DNA of 57,505 nt from Acanthaster planci (GCF_001949145.1 NW_019091362.1:9726870-9784374); one strand, 5' to 3'. Positions 1 to 21,901 are shown, counted from the first letter of the stretch. Made by a program: numbers and translations. Notes: a model not told the origin generated them from the letters alone.

Positions 1-63
1 GGCTTGGAAAAGTCATGGAATTTTGTTTCGTTTTCCAGGCCTGGAAAAGTCATGGAATTTTGT
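1..63 (+). repeat. Two tandem copies of a 38-bp unit
   Basis: The 25-base word ggcTTGGAAAAGTCATGGAATTTTG begins at 1 and recurs with one change at 39, giving a period of about 38 bases. It lies in a beta-catenin intron. A shorter related phrase (ggtcatggaagagtcatgg) is seen near 203. The rest of 64-431 is AT-rich intron with nothing else I recognise. Confidence 0.6.
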
Positions 64-431
64 AAGAATAACAAAAGTCGTTGAATTTTTCAAACACTGT
101 GTGTGATTCCCATTATCAGAATTAAGTGCATAAAATGAGTGATTTTATTTGTAACTTTGAAAGTCTGAATAGTCCATTATTGGGTCATGGATTTTCATAA
201 TTTGGTCATGGAAGAGTCATGGTATTGAATCGTCCTTTAGGTGCAGGAACCCTGTGTTGTCATTTGTTGCTTATCATTCGTTTGTGCTTCGTTCTTGCTG
301 GTGGGTCGTGTGGGGCTCGGTGTGCTTCACACTTTGCTATTGATGTCCGTTGGCTTTAACCTCGGGAGCACCTGAACGGAGTTAGGGCCAAGCCATAAGA
401 ATAATGCATTATTCCGTCTCTTCTTCTGTAG

Positions 432-9491
<9,060 letters not shown>

Positions 9492-12400
9492 GCCAGATGA
9501 GGGTGTTCATTGAAAAAGTCAGGGGGGGGGTCACCAGAGCCTACATCTGTATCACAGCTCTGTTGAACAATTTAATCTCGCTGTTAAGAATGAAGTGACT
9601 GAAAATGCCGGAATTGACAGCTCATAACTGTGCATTTGTTTCCACCACTGTAATCGCACAGTTTGGCCCTTTATTTTGGGAGGAGGGGAGCAAAGGGGTG
9701 CCAGATGGTTCAATGCTTAGACTTGAAAATGACTACTGATCAGCTGGCAGACTTTGTCTTCATTGTTTTACCCAGGGGAACCTTCATGTAGGATTTCAGT
9801 ACTAGAATCATTGTAATTGAAAACCATTGTTTACAGTACATTGTGAGTTAAATTCCAATGAAGTCGTGCTTTCTTGTGGTCTTGTTTCTTCCCCCAAAAT
9901 GTGCATTTTCAGTGCTACTTAAAAACTGTATATTGCTTCCAATAGTTGGTATTTAAATGGTATGATATTTTCTTGTGCATGAATAATCCTCATGAAGAAA
10001 TCTGCGCATTTTTGAAATTGCCTCTTTTATCTTTACTTTTGGGCCTTTGGAAAACATTGAAAAGACCCAAAGAGTTCTCAAGATTGGCAGGCAACAGAAC
10101 AGTAATCATCTTTTGTTAGTGAACCAATCAGGGCCAAGTGTGATAGTCACATGTTGGAAATCAGCCAATTGCTGCAAGGATAGTTAGGTCTACAAAGGCT
10201 TTGAGTTGTACTATACTAAAAAACCTTTTTGCATCACATTGTGCTGGAAACAACTGCACTAGTGCTGCCTCAAAAAGTTTTGTTGTGAATGCAGCATACT
10301 AAAGAAAAGATTTCGTGCAGAGAACATAATGCCAAAGCAGAGTGCACAAAGAGTTCAGTTACGTAATTTTTATATGCACGAACCAAGTACTACTTCTTTC
10401 AGACAGTTCCTGGAGCACAGAGTGCAGCAGAGATACAAAGAAACATGACTCCGCCACAGAATATCTGTACAGTAGGGGATTAGACAAATTAACACACCCA
10501 GGGAGATTTCCTCACGGTGGGATTGTCAGAGTGGCGGTTTGGATTGTTGGAAAAAGCAGAAGACGCTCCTGCAGTGAAATACCTGGCGGAAATACATATT
10601 AAAAAGACTTTCGGCTTCAAGTAAAGTACTAGTTGTGGTGTCAAACAAGTCAGGTCAGTTTCTGGACAGGTTAGGCACTTTAAGGAGATTCTGTACAGGC
10701 ACGCAGTACTATTGAAAAAAATGGAATAAGTCTGCTGGAGGAACACAGTGGAGGACAAGAAGGCCATTATAAATTTGGTGAAGTTTAAAATATGGCAGAA
10801 AACTGGGAAAAAAAGTCAACTTTGAAGATGCTGTTTTGTAACCACATACAGCGTGTTGGGCACCCTTGTTGCTGTTGTGGAGCAGTTGTGAAATGAATAT
10901 AGAATTAGTGTTTGGAATACAGCTGTGAAAAACTTAGTTGCGGAGCAAAGGTTTTCAGCTTGTAAATATGTCGCATATTTCTTCCCCATTTTTAAAACCC
11001 CAAACACGGCAATGAAATCATTAACCAAATTCTTTGAGGTGTTAGTTTAAAGGGATTAATGCTTTTTAATTAAATGTCATTTCTTTTTTAATCTTCAGAT
11101 CTTGTGTACTAATCTCAACTAATGTAGGGGTTAACAGGTGCAAGTACCTCTTTGATGATCTAAATGTTATGTTTGTGTGTTTTTTTTAAGAATAGTGTAC
11201 AAGTACTCTCTGATCAGAGGCTAGCTTCCAAATTGTAAAGATAGAACTGAATGATTATTGTATTTGTTTTCTGAAGCCACTGTGAGTGCAACGCGTTGAA
11301 TCACAGCGGCTCCAAGTGTTACGAAGAAGACGGCCACAGGAAATTGTCTAAACACCTGTTGGTCTGGCCTTGCTCTTACAGCACTTGAATGTGTTGCAGG
11401 ACGCAAAAGCTATGCCAAGCACTGGATGTGTTACTGTCAAGTTTTGGTGATGGTGGGTCCACGTGTCCTGTGGTGTTTAGTCTAAATTTCACTGTGTATG
11501 TAACATTGGACTGTTAAACATTGCATGCAACTCCAACTCTCTCATACAGTAGGGGAGGTTTTTTAAAAAGGACGGCTTTTCAGGACTAAAATTTCCTACA
11601 AGCACCATTTTTTTTACTCGACATGTTTTATCGCCCTTTACTCACAGCTAATTCATTCATACAGTACTTAAAAGAGAGGAAAGGGTTATACCGGATTGCT
11701 TTATTTTCAGTTTATACAAACTTTTTTGTAAAAAGCTGTACAAACTTGCTGCTCGGTACGATACTTTTTTTTATAGCTAAAAGTTGGATCTCCTTTTGCA
11801 TTTCCTAGCAGTTTGAAAGAGCTGTCTCCATGTACATGTTACCGTTCATCTGCAAAGTGCTGTTTTGGATAGCGATGTCAACTTGAACCAAATGTTGTCA
11901 AAGTAATAGTTGTTCCGCTAGAAATTCACTGATCAGCATTGGTGTATTTCTTGTCTTGGCCATCCCCAGCAGAGTGAAATGAGTCACACATTGTGCTCAC
12001 TTTTATTGTTAGGCTTTGAATGCAGAAGAAGAGGGGAAAAAAAACAAGTCAAAAGTATCTAGCACAATGCTACGGCTGGCTCTTTCCCACCGTAATCTCG
12101 GTTTTTAATTTTTTTTTTTTTCATTGGTGTGTCATAACTTCCATCTCTGTAGTGTGTCGTTGAAGTTGTTGTATTTTGCTGTCTGATTTGTAGCTTTTTT
12201 TTTACTTTTAATGAATATAGATATGCAGTTTTTCCTTTTGCTGTAGATGAGTTGACTATATGAAAGGATTTAACTCCAGTGTAAAGAACAGCAAGTGTAT
12301 ATCATGACAGCATTTTTTTTTAATATTGCGCATTAACGATGTTGACGAAGCATCTGATTGTTTTAGTTCTTTTTAGTCAGTGCTTGTATGCATTGTTATC

Positions 12401-13500
12401 AAAGCTGAAGTATTCCGTTTTAACTTGTAAAACATTTTTTAAGTGATTCATTTTTAATATTCAAATTTTCTGTCTCAGCCACTCATTACATGAGGTGAAT
12501 TTTACCTGTGTGATTTTGGTCGTCGCAGGAGCGACACCTTTCCGAATACTTGTACATGTAGCTTGCATTTTACTCCCTTTTGGAACGAGTCACAGCCATA
12601 ACATCGTCAGACATGGTCGGGACTGGTATTGAGCGATGCTGGTAATCGGACTTCTCAGCTCTTTGGGGCTAGAGCTGTAGAAGGCACCTTTTGTATAGAG
12701 GATGACGATGCACTTTTGGGGTTTTCCATTTACTTACCCTGCAGAAATTCTGATGCTCATGATGTACACATTGTGTTTGAAAGGGGGGGTAGCTTAAAGT
12801 GATACATGTCTGAATGGCTCACAGTGAAATTGTGACAGCAAAAGTGTCCTGTTCATAAATGTCAGTTCAGGTTTTTTGGGTCTTCCTTTTCTGCTGCAGT
12901 GGTACTAGAAAGTTTTTAAAAAGTGCATTTTTAACAGTGTTCAGACAGGCTTTAAGTGATTTTTCTCCCAACAATCCTTCTATATGACCTGCAAGTTGAT
13001 ACTTATGCAGCTGTCATTAAAAAACAGATTTTTGCGTGGGTACTTACGATTTTTTTTTCTTTTTCCTTAACTTTCAGCTTTTCTGCAGTTCTGACCATGT
13101 CTGTAATTGTGGTGCATTTGTTTTTAAACCCAACCGTCCCAAATCTGCAAACCGTTTGCTGTTGAATAGTGGATCAACAATTTTCCTTCCTTTAAACCTC
13201 CCAGTACTCTCAATCTTAGTGCATAGCCATGCAGCCTAAGATGATTCTTTGGAAGTCGTAAAACAGTTTCGATATTGCAGGTTTGGGACAAAAAAGTGAC
13301 ATTTCCCACCAGTCATTTCGTAAGTTTAACGTCTTTTTAAGTTATTGAAAAACATTCATCACGGTGTGTACATGTCATCCCATTTAGTGTTTTCTTTTTT
13401 TTAAAAAAGCTGCAAGTTACCTTTAGATGCGTATTTTGGTGTTTGAGATTTTGAAGCCCCGTATTTACAGTATGTAGAAATAAAAATGCAACAGCATGCC
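9492..13500 (+). other. Presumed beta-catenin 3' UTR
   Basis: About 4 kb of AT-rich, T-tract-rich DNA without a credible coding frame, LINE or MITE follows the stop codon. A TGTAAATA Pumilio-type word occurs near 10960. ATTAAA variants occur near 10600, 11072 and 13015, so shorter isoforms are possible. Assignment as UTR is inference from position and the absence of repeats. Confidence 0.5.
13479..13484 (+). promoter_or_regulatory. Candidate beta-catenin polyadenylation signal
   Basis: This is the first canonical AATAAA I see after the stop codon, followed by a T-rich stretch. It lies just before the DIRS-A insertion, so the element would be outside the transcript. Confidence 0.5.
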
Positions 13501-13800
13501 CTGTACACCTGGCAGTCCCAAAACCGTTTTCATTTTTCCTCGTCTTGGCAGCAGCGATCTTAATTTGATTTTGAGATGTTTAATTGCCCAAAGGAAAACA
13601 AAATCTTAGGAAGAGCTGTATTCAACATATTTAAAATCAACATGGAGTTTCCCTTGCTTTTAATATTTATGGCATTTAAACTTGATTTTAAAAGCTGCAC
13701 ATTTTTTTTTCTCTAGGAAGCAGATTGTTCAGCCCTGCCGTAACCACTTTGTGGCAAGAGGAGATCCAGTCTTATTAACTTGGTCTTTTGTTTTTCAACT

Positions 13801-13922
13801 TACCCCAAACAGTCACTAAATATGCTATTTTCCTTTGTGTATGATTCCGTTCACAAAAAACTTGATCAACCGTAGTGCGCCCTCTGGTCCTATGATGTAT
13901 AGCGGAGCGGCCGCCATGTTCT
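13801..13922 (+). repeat. DIRS-A left inverted terminal repeat
   Basis: It begins TACCCCAAACAGTCACTAAAT and ends GCGGCCGCCATGTTCT. The reverse complement of 20492-20614 matches along the length with scattered changes. It holds GCCGCCATGTT (13910-13920), a YY1-type word. Confidence 0.85.
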
Positions 13923-14240
13923 ATCTTTTCCTAGCGTGATTCCAAACGGACGTGTCGATTTTGGCGTCTTCGAATTCTCGAGTTTTCCGTATCGCTACAC
14001 GTTCCTGTGTTAATTTGATCAACCGTAGCGTATCGTAGTAAACGTTCATTCCTTGTTTTTCATGATTGTGTGTATTTGTTGATTTTGTGGCATTTTCTTC
14101 CTCTTTCTGTGTGTGCATTTTTACAGGCTTCACAATGACTACACTATTCTAATACTGAGTATTCTACAAAGGGTCAATGGGATGACCTGGGATCGTGGGG
14201 GTTCCGTGAGGTAGTGTGGCGGTCTCCCACCTGTGTAGTA

Positions 14241-15629
14241 CTGTTGACTCATTATTATGAAAATGGCTATAATGAAATTCCGGTTACAGCAAACACACAT
14301 CTGTGGTCCTGGCGAAAATGTGCACATTTCTATGGGGAGAAAATCTGTTAAAACAAAATCATATTGTACAAAATTCCTGTTACAACGAAAGGTTTTTGTG
14401 ACTTCTTTGCCTGGAAAACCATTGTTGCCGACCCATTTGTAATGAGCTTTTACGAATCGCTGCGGTAAAAAGAGGTGCACAAGGCACCACACTGGTTCCC
14501 GCCGGGCCAAACCTTTGCCAAAGAAGGCACTGAAATGCGGCAACCAGTCGATGTACATATTCCAGCTAAAAAAAGCATTGTATGTTGCAGCTCTACAGTC
14601 GCAAGTCGAAAAAGAAAACCATCGCCATTACCAAATTTCTGCAGGTTCATTCACAGACATTAATCTCAAGTCTCTGTTTATATTTTCTGTGTTAATGAAT
14701 TTAATTTAAAGTGATACTGCTTGTACTCGCTTGTTTCAACAAAATTTCCTGCTGCAATATACAGACATTGTAAACCAGTTTTCTGTTGTCCTGACAAGCG
14801 TAGTGCATGGTTTTAAAATCAATGATTTTTTACACTGATTACACAAACGCCAAAACAAAAAATCCCCTCCCAATTCTGATAAAAATACAACCCAAATAAG
14901 TTTGCTTGATTCTCGCTTTTCAAGAGCTCAACTAATTGCCCAACATTGAATTATTCATATTGCTACTAAAAAATCTAGCGCACCCGCCAAAGAGATTGTA
15001 CACTTTCATGACGTACATTTTGCAAGGCGGCTATCCAATCACAATATTCCCTCATGATATGCTTCTTTGGCGACCGTCTTGTCGCGGGTGTCGATCAATC
15101 TTGGTCATGCAGGTAGTGCCGACCATCAAAAGACAGACGGAAAATTATATAAAAATATCTCTCCATGACACAATTTGTGTTGGAAAGACTACTTTCATGG
15201 AAAGGGGGGCTCCACTTGATGAATTTTCACATTTTTGAAGGTACACACAGGCGTACGTGTGCGTGCCGTTAAGTTATCTTCGTTGTCATTCATGGCGATC
15301 GAAAGTCTATAAACTCTGTGGATTGATACTTTCACATGTTTTTGCTTTTAATCTCACATGTACATGTACATTAAACATGTCATATGACAGTGAAGTTTAT
15401 TATCACAATATATTTCAATTAATCATAACCGAGAGATCTTTTTGATATCGTCAACATCAACCACTTTCACATGTGTGCATGTACATGTACAGTGCATGAT
15501 GTTTGTACACAATGGAATCTATTCATGCAGTGCACCGAAGACATTGCATTGCGTTCCTCCTACAACGAATTTTGAATACAACAAATGTTTCTGCTAGGTC
15601 CTGCAAATTTTGAAATAACGAGTCGATTA
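14241..15629 (+). mobile_element. Decayed pogo/Tigger-like DNA transposon nested in DIRS-A
   Basis: The left end ctgTTGACTCATTATTATG and the right end, read in reverse (TCGACTCGTTATTT), are inverted. TA lies outside each end. Just inside each are the repeated 'ttacaacgaa' phrases typical of pogo-class termini. Removing about 1.39 kb brings the DIRS 5' region near the length seen in DIRS-B. No transposase frame is visible, and the 139-codon - strand ORF over the left end is spurious. Confidence 0.55.
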
Positions 15630-16393
15630 TAGATACATCGGGTCAACAGGGGGGACCCTGGAGCTCTTAGGACACGCGAGGTAATGCGTCGTTTGTTCCA
15701 CGGCCCTATTCTCCCCTATAAACCAACAGGAGTCGGTCTGCGGATGATCAAGTGGCATTGCACGCTATACTTGAGATTCCATGCTAACACCTGCTGGCAG
15801 AACCATTCCCTGTCCAGTCCAGGGTTAACCACACTTCAAGGTCTGAGCTATAGAGAGGGCGGTATCCGAATGCCCAGTTCCGTTCACTACCACATCGCAT
15901 CACAGTTAGTGGTAGTGCAGATTGGCGCTGCCCTCTGCGAATTTTTTCCCCCACCAGCTGGGTCTGGGCGGCGCTTCCATTTCCACGTCCAGCTCCCAAG
16001 CACTGAGGTCCAACGGTGGTTTCTACTGTAGACGACAGCGACCCAGTGGTATGGCTTGCAAGACCACGTGCAGGGATGGCCCCAACTATCCCATGCCAAC
16101 AGCACTGACCGCTTCATGCCATGAACCGCTGCCCTTAGATGTCCATTGAGGCACTTGTGGGTGTGATTTGGACATTACTCTGCCTCGGGCCGACGCCTTG
16201 TCATCTCCTGGGGCAGCCCCAACAGTGACAGCACTGAGCTAGGCAGGCTCATCCCCGCCTGCGTCCTGGGCAGCGGAGCCCACCGGCCTCCTACGCCATC
16301 ACAGCTTCCGAACTCCATACATCATACATCGCCCAGTCTTCCAGCTACCTGCCGAGTCTCTATGGCCAGAGCGCTCCTGAGGCCACTTCCCTG

Positions 16394-17627
16394 GTGACTC
16401 CCCAGCCCCTATATCCGCCGAGTGCCATCTGCAATCGAGACGGGCTCCTAATGCTCCGGCTCTTCAGACTCTACCCACGGGTTCTACCGCCACCTGTTTA
16501 CAAGAAGCGTAAACACTGCTCGTTGTCTACGGAGTCCAAACACAAGAAGTCTCGCAGTCCACTCCCTCTCGGAAACGCTGTCTACAATTGTCGGCTGCCT
16601 TGAGTTGAATGCCACACCCTCGGCAACTGCTCTGGATCCAGATCCTCTGCCTGCAGAACTCTACCTGAATCAGCATCCAACTCCACATCAGACTCAATCA
16701 GTCCAACCCTTGCATGATGGTTTTCAACCTTCAATCTATCCAGGCTGGGGTTCCATCTACGGTTCACACCGGGCCCAAACTCAGGGCCATGGCACAACAG
16801 ATGACATGTCCCTTCCTGCTCAAGCAGATCGTGATTTGTCCTCCAACGACGAAGATATATACCTCCACAGCCAACATAACTCCTTCAGGGGCACGTCTCC
16901 TCCTGCAGAAGGATATGATCCAGATCTTGGGCCTCCCTGCTAACGTTTCCGGGGCTGAGGCCCCATCACACGCCTCCTTCAAGAGCTACCTTGCTAGACT
17001 GGAGACATCGATACCGCTCTTCCTGTAGCTCCCTCTAGACCGTTGTGTTGCGTTGAGATGTTTAAGCACGAAACATTGGCACCCGTTCCCGACCAGGTCA
17101 GCATCTTATTTCCAGCTCTCAAAGGACGACTATGAGAACTTTCTCTCCGTCCCTGAGATCCATACAGCTGCTAAAGATAAGCTGTCTCTCATGCTAAGAG
17201 GTCTATGGGGAAGATCCCTTTCAAAGACAAGGACACGTCTACCTTCAAAACTACCCTTGCCAGGCTCGACAAAGCTTCACGCCATGGCCTTCACTGTACT
17301 GCCTTTCTGGTTCTCCTCTCCAAGTACCTAGCCCATGCTTGTGAGGAGAACTCGCCAGTGACTTTGGACCGAGCGGCTGTGGCTCTTCAAGCGCTCGATG
17401 AGAGTGTCAATTCTATCTTCGAGCAGGTCATTCGGATCTCCATCTTGGCCACTTCTGCACGTAGATCCAACATGGATGCCATGAATATCCCCTGTGAGGG
17501 AGTCAAGTCAAAATTTCAGGGGCTTCCTCTCTACGGCAAGGACCTCTTTGCTGGAAAATTCATGGAAATGATGAAGGCTGAAAGTAGATTGACGCAACCA
17601 ACAAGCTTAGTTTCTGCAAACCTCTGA
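16394..17627 (+). pseudogene. DIRS-A Gag-like ORF, frameshifted
   Basis: A Pro-rich N-terminal part with basic clusters (YKKRKH, KHKKSRSP) is followed in other frames by a helical part containing MDAMNIPCEGVKSKFQGLPL. The latter matches LAMNIPHKSVN in DIRS-B. This domain packages the element RNA in the family. Several frame changes prevent expression. Confidence 0.7.
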
Positions 17628-17817
17628 GACCAGCCCTTCCCTGCCAATCCCGCCCTGATGGTTGCTGAGCTCAACCCTTCAGACCTCGGCATCAAGGCGA
17701 CTCCAGCTCATCTCAGCCCTTTTGTCCACCCAGCCTGCAGATGAGCTGTGGCTGTACTTCCTCTTCTCAGTCCTCGGAGTCATCTCAGAAGAGTTTTAGG
17801 GGAAGATCTTCCGGTCT

Positions 17818-18887
17818 GTGCTACCCCCTTCATTCGGGTTAGGCCCCTCTGACTATGCAGATTCAGTTCCGCCTTCCGATCCTGGACCCGTTGGGGGCAA
17901 CTGCAACGTTTTGCAGGGTTCTGGGGGAAAGTCACCTCAGACAGCTGGGTGCTTGTTACCATCCACTACAGATATTGCCTCTAGTTCACAAGTACCTCTC
18001 TGTCTGTGCTACTATCCGTCCAACTCCAGTTCTTATGACAGAAACAAGCGAGAGGCACTGGAGTCCGAAATAGATTCTCTCCTCCAAAAGCAAGCCATTG
18101 CCCTGTGTTTAAGTCTGAGATGAACAAGGGCTTCATTGCCATGTTCTTTCTCACTCCAAAGAAAGAACCAAACACTTGGAGACCCGTTATCAACCTTAAG
18201 CCTCTGAACAGGTTCATTCAGCCCAAGAAATTCCGTATGGAGAAGCTACGGACAGTTTTCCAGTCTCTTCCAATTCTTTGTTGGGCCTCTTCTATAGACC
18301 TGAAGGAGCCATATCTTTATGTCCCAATACACCCATCCTGTACGATGGGAACCTGTTCGAGTTCACAGCTCTTCCCTTTGGCCTCTCCACTTCTGTGAGA
18401 GTGTTCATGAGGGTTGTAAAGATCGTCGCCACTCATCTCTGAAAGGGGGATTACATGCTATTCCAATATCTTGATGACTGGTTCATCATTAACAGATCAT
18501 TTGACAAGACAGTGTCCTCCACTCATCTTACCTGTGACGTCGTAAGCCGCTTAAATGGGCTTCATCATTGTCTCAAATCCCAAGCCCATTCCCACCTGAT
18601 GTCCGACTTACCTAGGAGGGGTCATCGACCTCCAACAGGGCATAGTTTCACCGACGAATGATCGCATCAGCAATCTTCTGGATTGCATGAAGGTCCTCTC
18701 TTCCAAGCACTTGGCTCCACCTTCTCGGACTGATTGTGCCAGTATTGTGAACTTAATTCCTCTCTGCTGGCTGTACATGCACCCGTTACAGCTTCATCTA
18801 CTAGGCTTCTACAGACCAAAATGGGACTCCATCAACCTCCTTGTTCCCATAACTGACTTCATCCCCTTCTCCAGTAGTGGCTGGTGA
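17818..18887 (+). pseudogene. DIRS-A reverse transcriptase, broken
   Basis: The fingers motif FFLTPKKEPNTWRPVINLKP (from about 18148) and the catalytic-site motif YLDDW (18467-18481) identify a DIRS/Ty3-class RT. The thumb and connection region follows in a shifted frame (LGFYRPKWDSINLL near 18800). Stops and at least two frameshifts separate these blocks. Confidence 0.85.
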
Positions 18888-18899
18888 AGAGCCACCTTT

Positions 18900-19483
18900 C
18901 TTCCAGAATTCCCTTCACCAAAGCGGAGCCAGAAGCAATCATAACAATGGAGGCTTTGAGCCTTGGCTGGGGAGCCTCCCTTCTTTGCTTCAGTTCTGAG
19001 GGAGTCACATCAATGTCTTGGAACTCAAGGCAGCATTTAACGCTCTGAAATCCTTCCGCTTGAGCATTCTAGGCAAATGCATCCTCATATGCTCAGACAA
19101 CTCCACAGTGGTATTGTACATCAATTGTCAGGGGGCACGTGTTCTCCTCGGCTCTGCCTCCTGATGACATGTTCCTGTGGGTTTGGGATCACATCGATCT
19201 TCTGGCGACCCACATACCAGGCGTCGACAACTCAATTGCAGATGCCCTCTCCCGTGGGAACATCCACCCAACGAAGTTGACTCTTTGCACTGGCGCGGTC
19301 CAACAGGTCTTCAACAAGATGGGAAGACCGATCATTGAACTGTTTACTTTGGCGGAGAAAGCCCAGCTGCTGGTGTTCTGCACCAGATACTACCATCCGC
19401 AGGCTTGGGCAACAAATGCTCTTCAGATCAGCTGGGAAGGGATGTTGGCCTCCGCCTTCCCCCAATATCCCTGGTGCCAGTAG
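18900..19483 (+). pseudogene. DIRS-A RNase H and linker, degraded
   Basis: SHINVLELKAAFNAL with downstream CSDNSTVV and IPGVDNSIADALSRG are the later RNase H motifs. The first catalytic Asp of the usual TDAS block is replaced (TMEALSLGWG). The linker ELFTLAEKAQLL...PQAWATNAL is typical of DIRS pol between RNase H and recombinase. Confidence 0.8.
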
Positions 19484-19539
19484 TATTATCCAAGATCGAA
19501 CGGGAGTAGTGCCAGCCTTGGTTCATCTGCGTGCAGGTC

Positions 19540-20262
19540 CCCCCTTCAAACCTCTCAGCGAAGCGTCGCTACTTAACTTGATAGTGGAACTTGCATTTTT
19601 GCTAGCAGTTACTACCTCACGCCAAGGCAGCGAACTAAAAGCGTTATCCACTGCTGATGGCCACATCTGATGGGAACCCCATGGTGTTCACCTAATCCCA
19701 AGCCCTGGGATTCCTCACCAAGTATCAGTCGCTGTCCTTCCATCCTCCTGATATTTTTGTGCCGGACATTACTAAACACACTGGGACTCTAGATGACAAG
19801 CTTTGGTGGCCAGTTCGAACTCTTAAATGGTACCTAGCTAGGACTAGAAAGCTCAGAGGTACAATATCGCAGCTCTTTATTGCAACAAAGTCATATCAAG
19901 CGGCGACCAGAGACACTAGCCAGGTGGGCAGTTTTAGCCATTAAATTTGCCAACCCAGATGGCCAAATTCCCTGGACAATCAGACTCAACTCCTTATCAG
20001 AGTTCATAACATCTGGGCAGTCTCAACCTCATGGGCCTATTTCCGAGGCACTCTAATGGAAGAGATATGCAAGGCGGCATGTTGGAAGACCTCATTAACA
20101 TTCACCACATGCTGCCTCACCAATGTCTTAGAGAGAGACTCCTCACATGGAAGAGCAGTCTTGACAATGGTCATGTCATCGCAGAAGGGCTTTTCAGCAG
20201 GGCGGGACCACCACTGGAACTACCGAACAGTTTCATAGTGAGTCTGCACTACAGTACCTGAG
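19540..20262 (+). pseudogene. DIRS-A tyrosine recombinase, inactive
   Basis: LAFLLAVTTSRQGSELKAL is the box I region, with Gln where the family has the catalytic Arg of R-x-S-E-L. A box II region reads TSWAYFRGTLMEEICKAACW. The final TFTTCCL has Cys at the usual nucleophile Tyr position. The match is from memory of the family, so an alignment should confirm it. The core-binding domain is largely missing. Confidence 0.75.
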
Positions 20263-20349
20263 GGTTACATCCTCCTCTAACACACATTCTGGACAAAGCG
20301 CGACCTCATCACTGCCCCCTCCTGGGGATCTTTGCTTCTCTGCATATTT

Positions 20350-20442
20350 AGTAACTGTTTGGGGTAGATGGAAAGCAGAAGACTTCTCCCCCACAGGAGT
20401 GTGGGAGAGGTCTGCTATTGAATACCTACCCCAAACAGTCAC
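20350..20442 (+). repeat. DIRS-A internal complementary region
   Basis: This is an imperfect palindrome. The arm agtaactgtttggggtag... pairs with ...ctaccccaaacagtcac around a CCCACAGGAGTGTGGG centre. Each arm also matches the outer edges of the terminal repeats (20601-20652). That is the expected joint of both ends used to template the circular cDNA. Confidence 0.8.
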
Positions 20443-20491
20443 CTCCCTCCCACACATCCCTACATTTGGCTCGGACAGTTTAATACAAGGA

Positions 20492-20614
20492 AGAACATGG
20501 TGGCCGCTCCGCTATGCATCATGGGACTAGAGGGCGCATTTCAGTTGATCAAGTTTTTAGCGAATAGAATCATACGTAAAGTGACTGACATACATTTAGT
20601 AACTGTTCAGGGTA
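20492..20614 (-). repeat. DIRS-A right inverted terminal repeat
   Basis: It is the inverted partner of 13801-13922. The YY1-like word is degraded here (ccaccatgtt). Similarity to the internal complementary region continues to about 20652, which I take as the element end. Confidence 0.85.
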
Positions 20615-21123
20615 GGTATTAAATAGCAGACTTCTCCCACATTCCTGTGTGGAAGGATTTTCACAGTGCGCCCACTGAAGTTCCCATTGACTGGACGTAG
20701 CATAATTGAATGATCAGTGGTCAACATTTCCAGATTCCACAGAGTGTTCACTGAGAGGTTTTTTTTTTGGGGGGGGGCGGTTTACACACATTTATTTCAA
20801 TGCTGCCATAGTTTATCAAGGGTGACACAATGATACAATCCCAATGACATAACATGTATATAGATATATTACCAGTCAATATAAAGTTCAATGTTAGCCA
20901 AATACATGTAGCAACATCTAGGTCCAGAGTGAAGTAACAGCTTTTGTTCTCTAGCATATGGACAGACGGACAAAGACATACATGAAGACAAAGCACATGG
21001 AGGTTCGAGACCGTTATTATTCCTATTACAATGGTTTAATTCTGAGTGCAGTACCTACCGTCGGCTTTATTTTTGCCAAACGATACTTATAACACACTTT
21101 GAGTTTGGTAGATGCCGTGCTTG

Positions 21124-21182
21124 TTGATATTTAACACCCAGTATAGGTCACGTGACTATAGCGGGCGCAATCGGTCTATAGG
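21124..21182 (+). repeat. Single arm of the 25.9-kb MITE family
   Basis: The run from gatatttaacacccagtataggtcacgtgac through tcggtctat resembles the right arm of the element at 25923-26192. A matching left arm is not clear. Confidence 0.35.
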
Positions 21183-21901
21183 TAACAAAAGTGCGTTACC
21201 AATAGTACTGCATGTATAATAGGAATGAATTATTTGAAGTTAATGTAAAACAGATTGAAACACGCAGGGTAGTGCATGAGTCATATAATGATGCATAAAT
21301 ATGCCCAAGTTGAGATAATACAAGTCAGTGAATTTAGTGGTTTGAAATTAGCAATTTTGGTCCAGTTTTGGCAAAGACCCTAACTACTTATTTCTGGAGA
21401 GTAGACAGTCTATTGCGTTGGGAGTCAGACTACCCCAAGTTAGAATTGACATATTCAAGTACAATAAAATGAGAGTAACATGCTATTAGGTAGAAAATAT
21501 TTTAGACAAATATGTGTCCTGGCACGACAAAATGAGTCGAGTCGCATCCCGCTCTTTCCTGTTTTGAGGGTTCAAAGTCAGATATTGAAGTGGAGGTCAA
21601 GTTTGGTGTTTTGTAATATTTGGAAAGAGTAACCTTTCTCCAATTTAATTCCAAATATTTTGCATGATCAGTGTCATTTTCAATGTCTGAAACAAAGAAA
21701 CAAAGCTGCCAGAATCATGTCACATTGTCACCTTATACTTCTACCCTAAGTGTTCCGTGTACATATTACTGGAGAGCTCTCTTTCTGCCAAATTCAAAAA
21801 TGCCAATATCTCAATTTTTGAACATTCCGACTTTCAGCTCATTTTGTGGTGACAGGTCACATATCTTTCTTCAAAGTTAGATTCTCATCAATTTGTATTC
21901 C

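Larger units (their letters stand above)
13801..20652 (+). mobile_element. DIRS-type tyrosine-recombinase retrotransposon, DIRS-A (decayed)
   Basis: This is a 6.85-kb element with inverted terminal repeats, Gag-like, RT, RNase H and tyrosine-recombinase remnants in DIRS order on the + strand, plus a palindromic internal complementary region next to the 3' repeat. DIRS elements make a circular cDNA and integrate with a tyrosine recombinase, usually without target duplication. None is seen here. Frames are broken by stops and shifts and catalytic residues are changed, so this copy is dead. It is related to, but clearly diverged from, DIRS-B in the receptor gene. Confidence 0.88.

Noticed and set aside
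14139-14558. 139-codon - strand ORF
   Set aside because: It covers the terminus of the pogo-like element and shows no protein motif.
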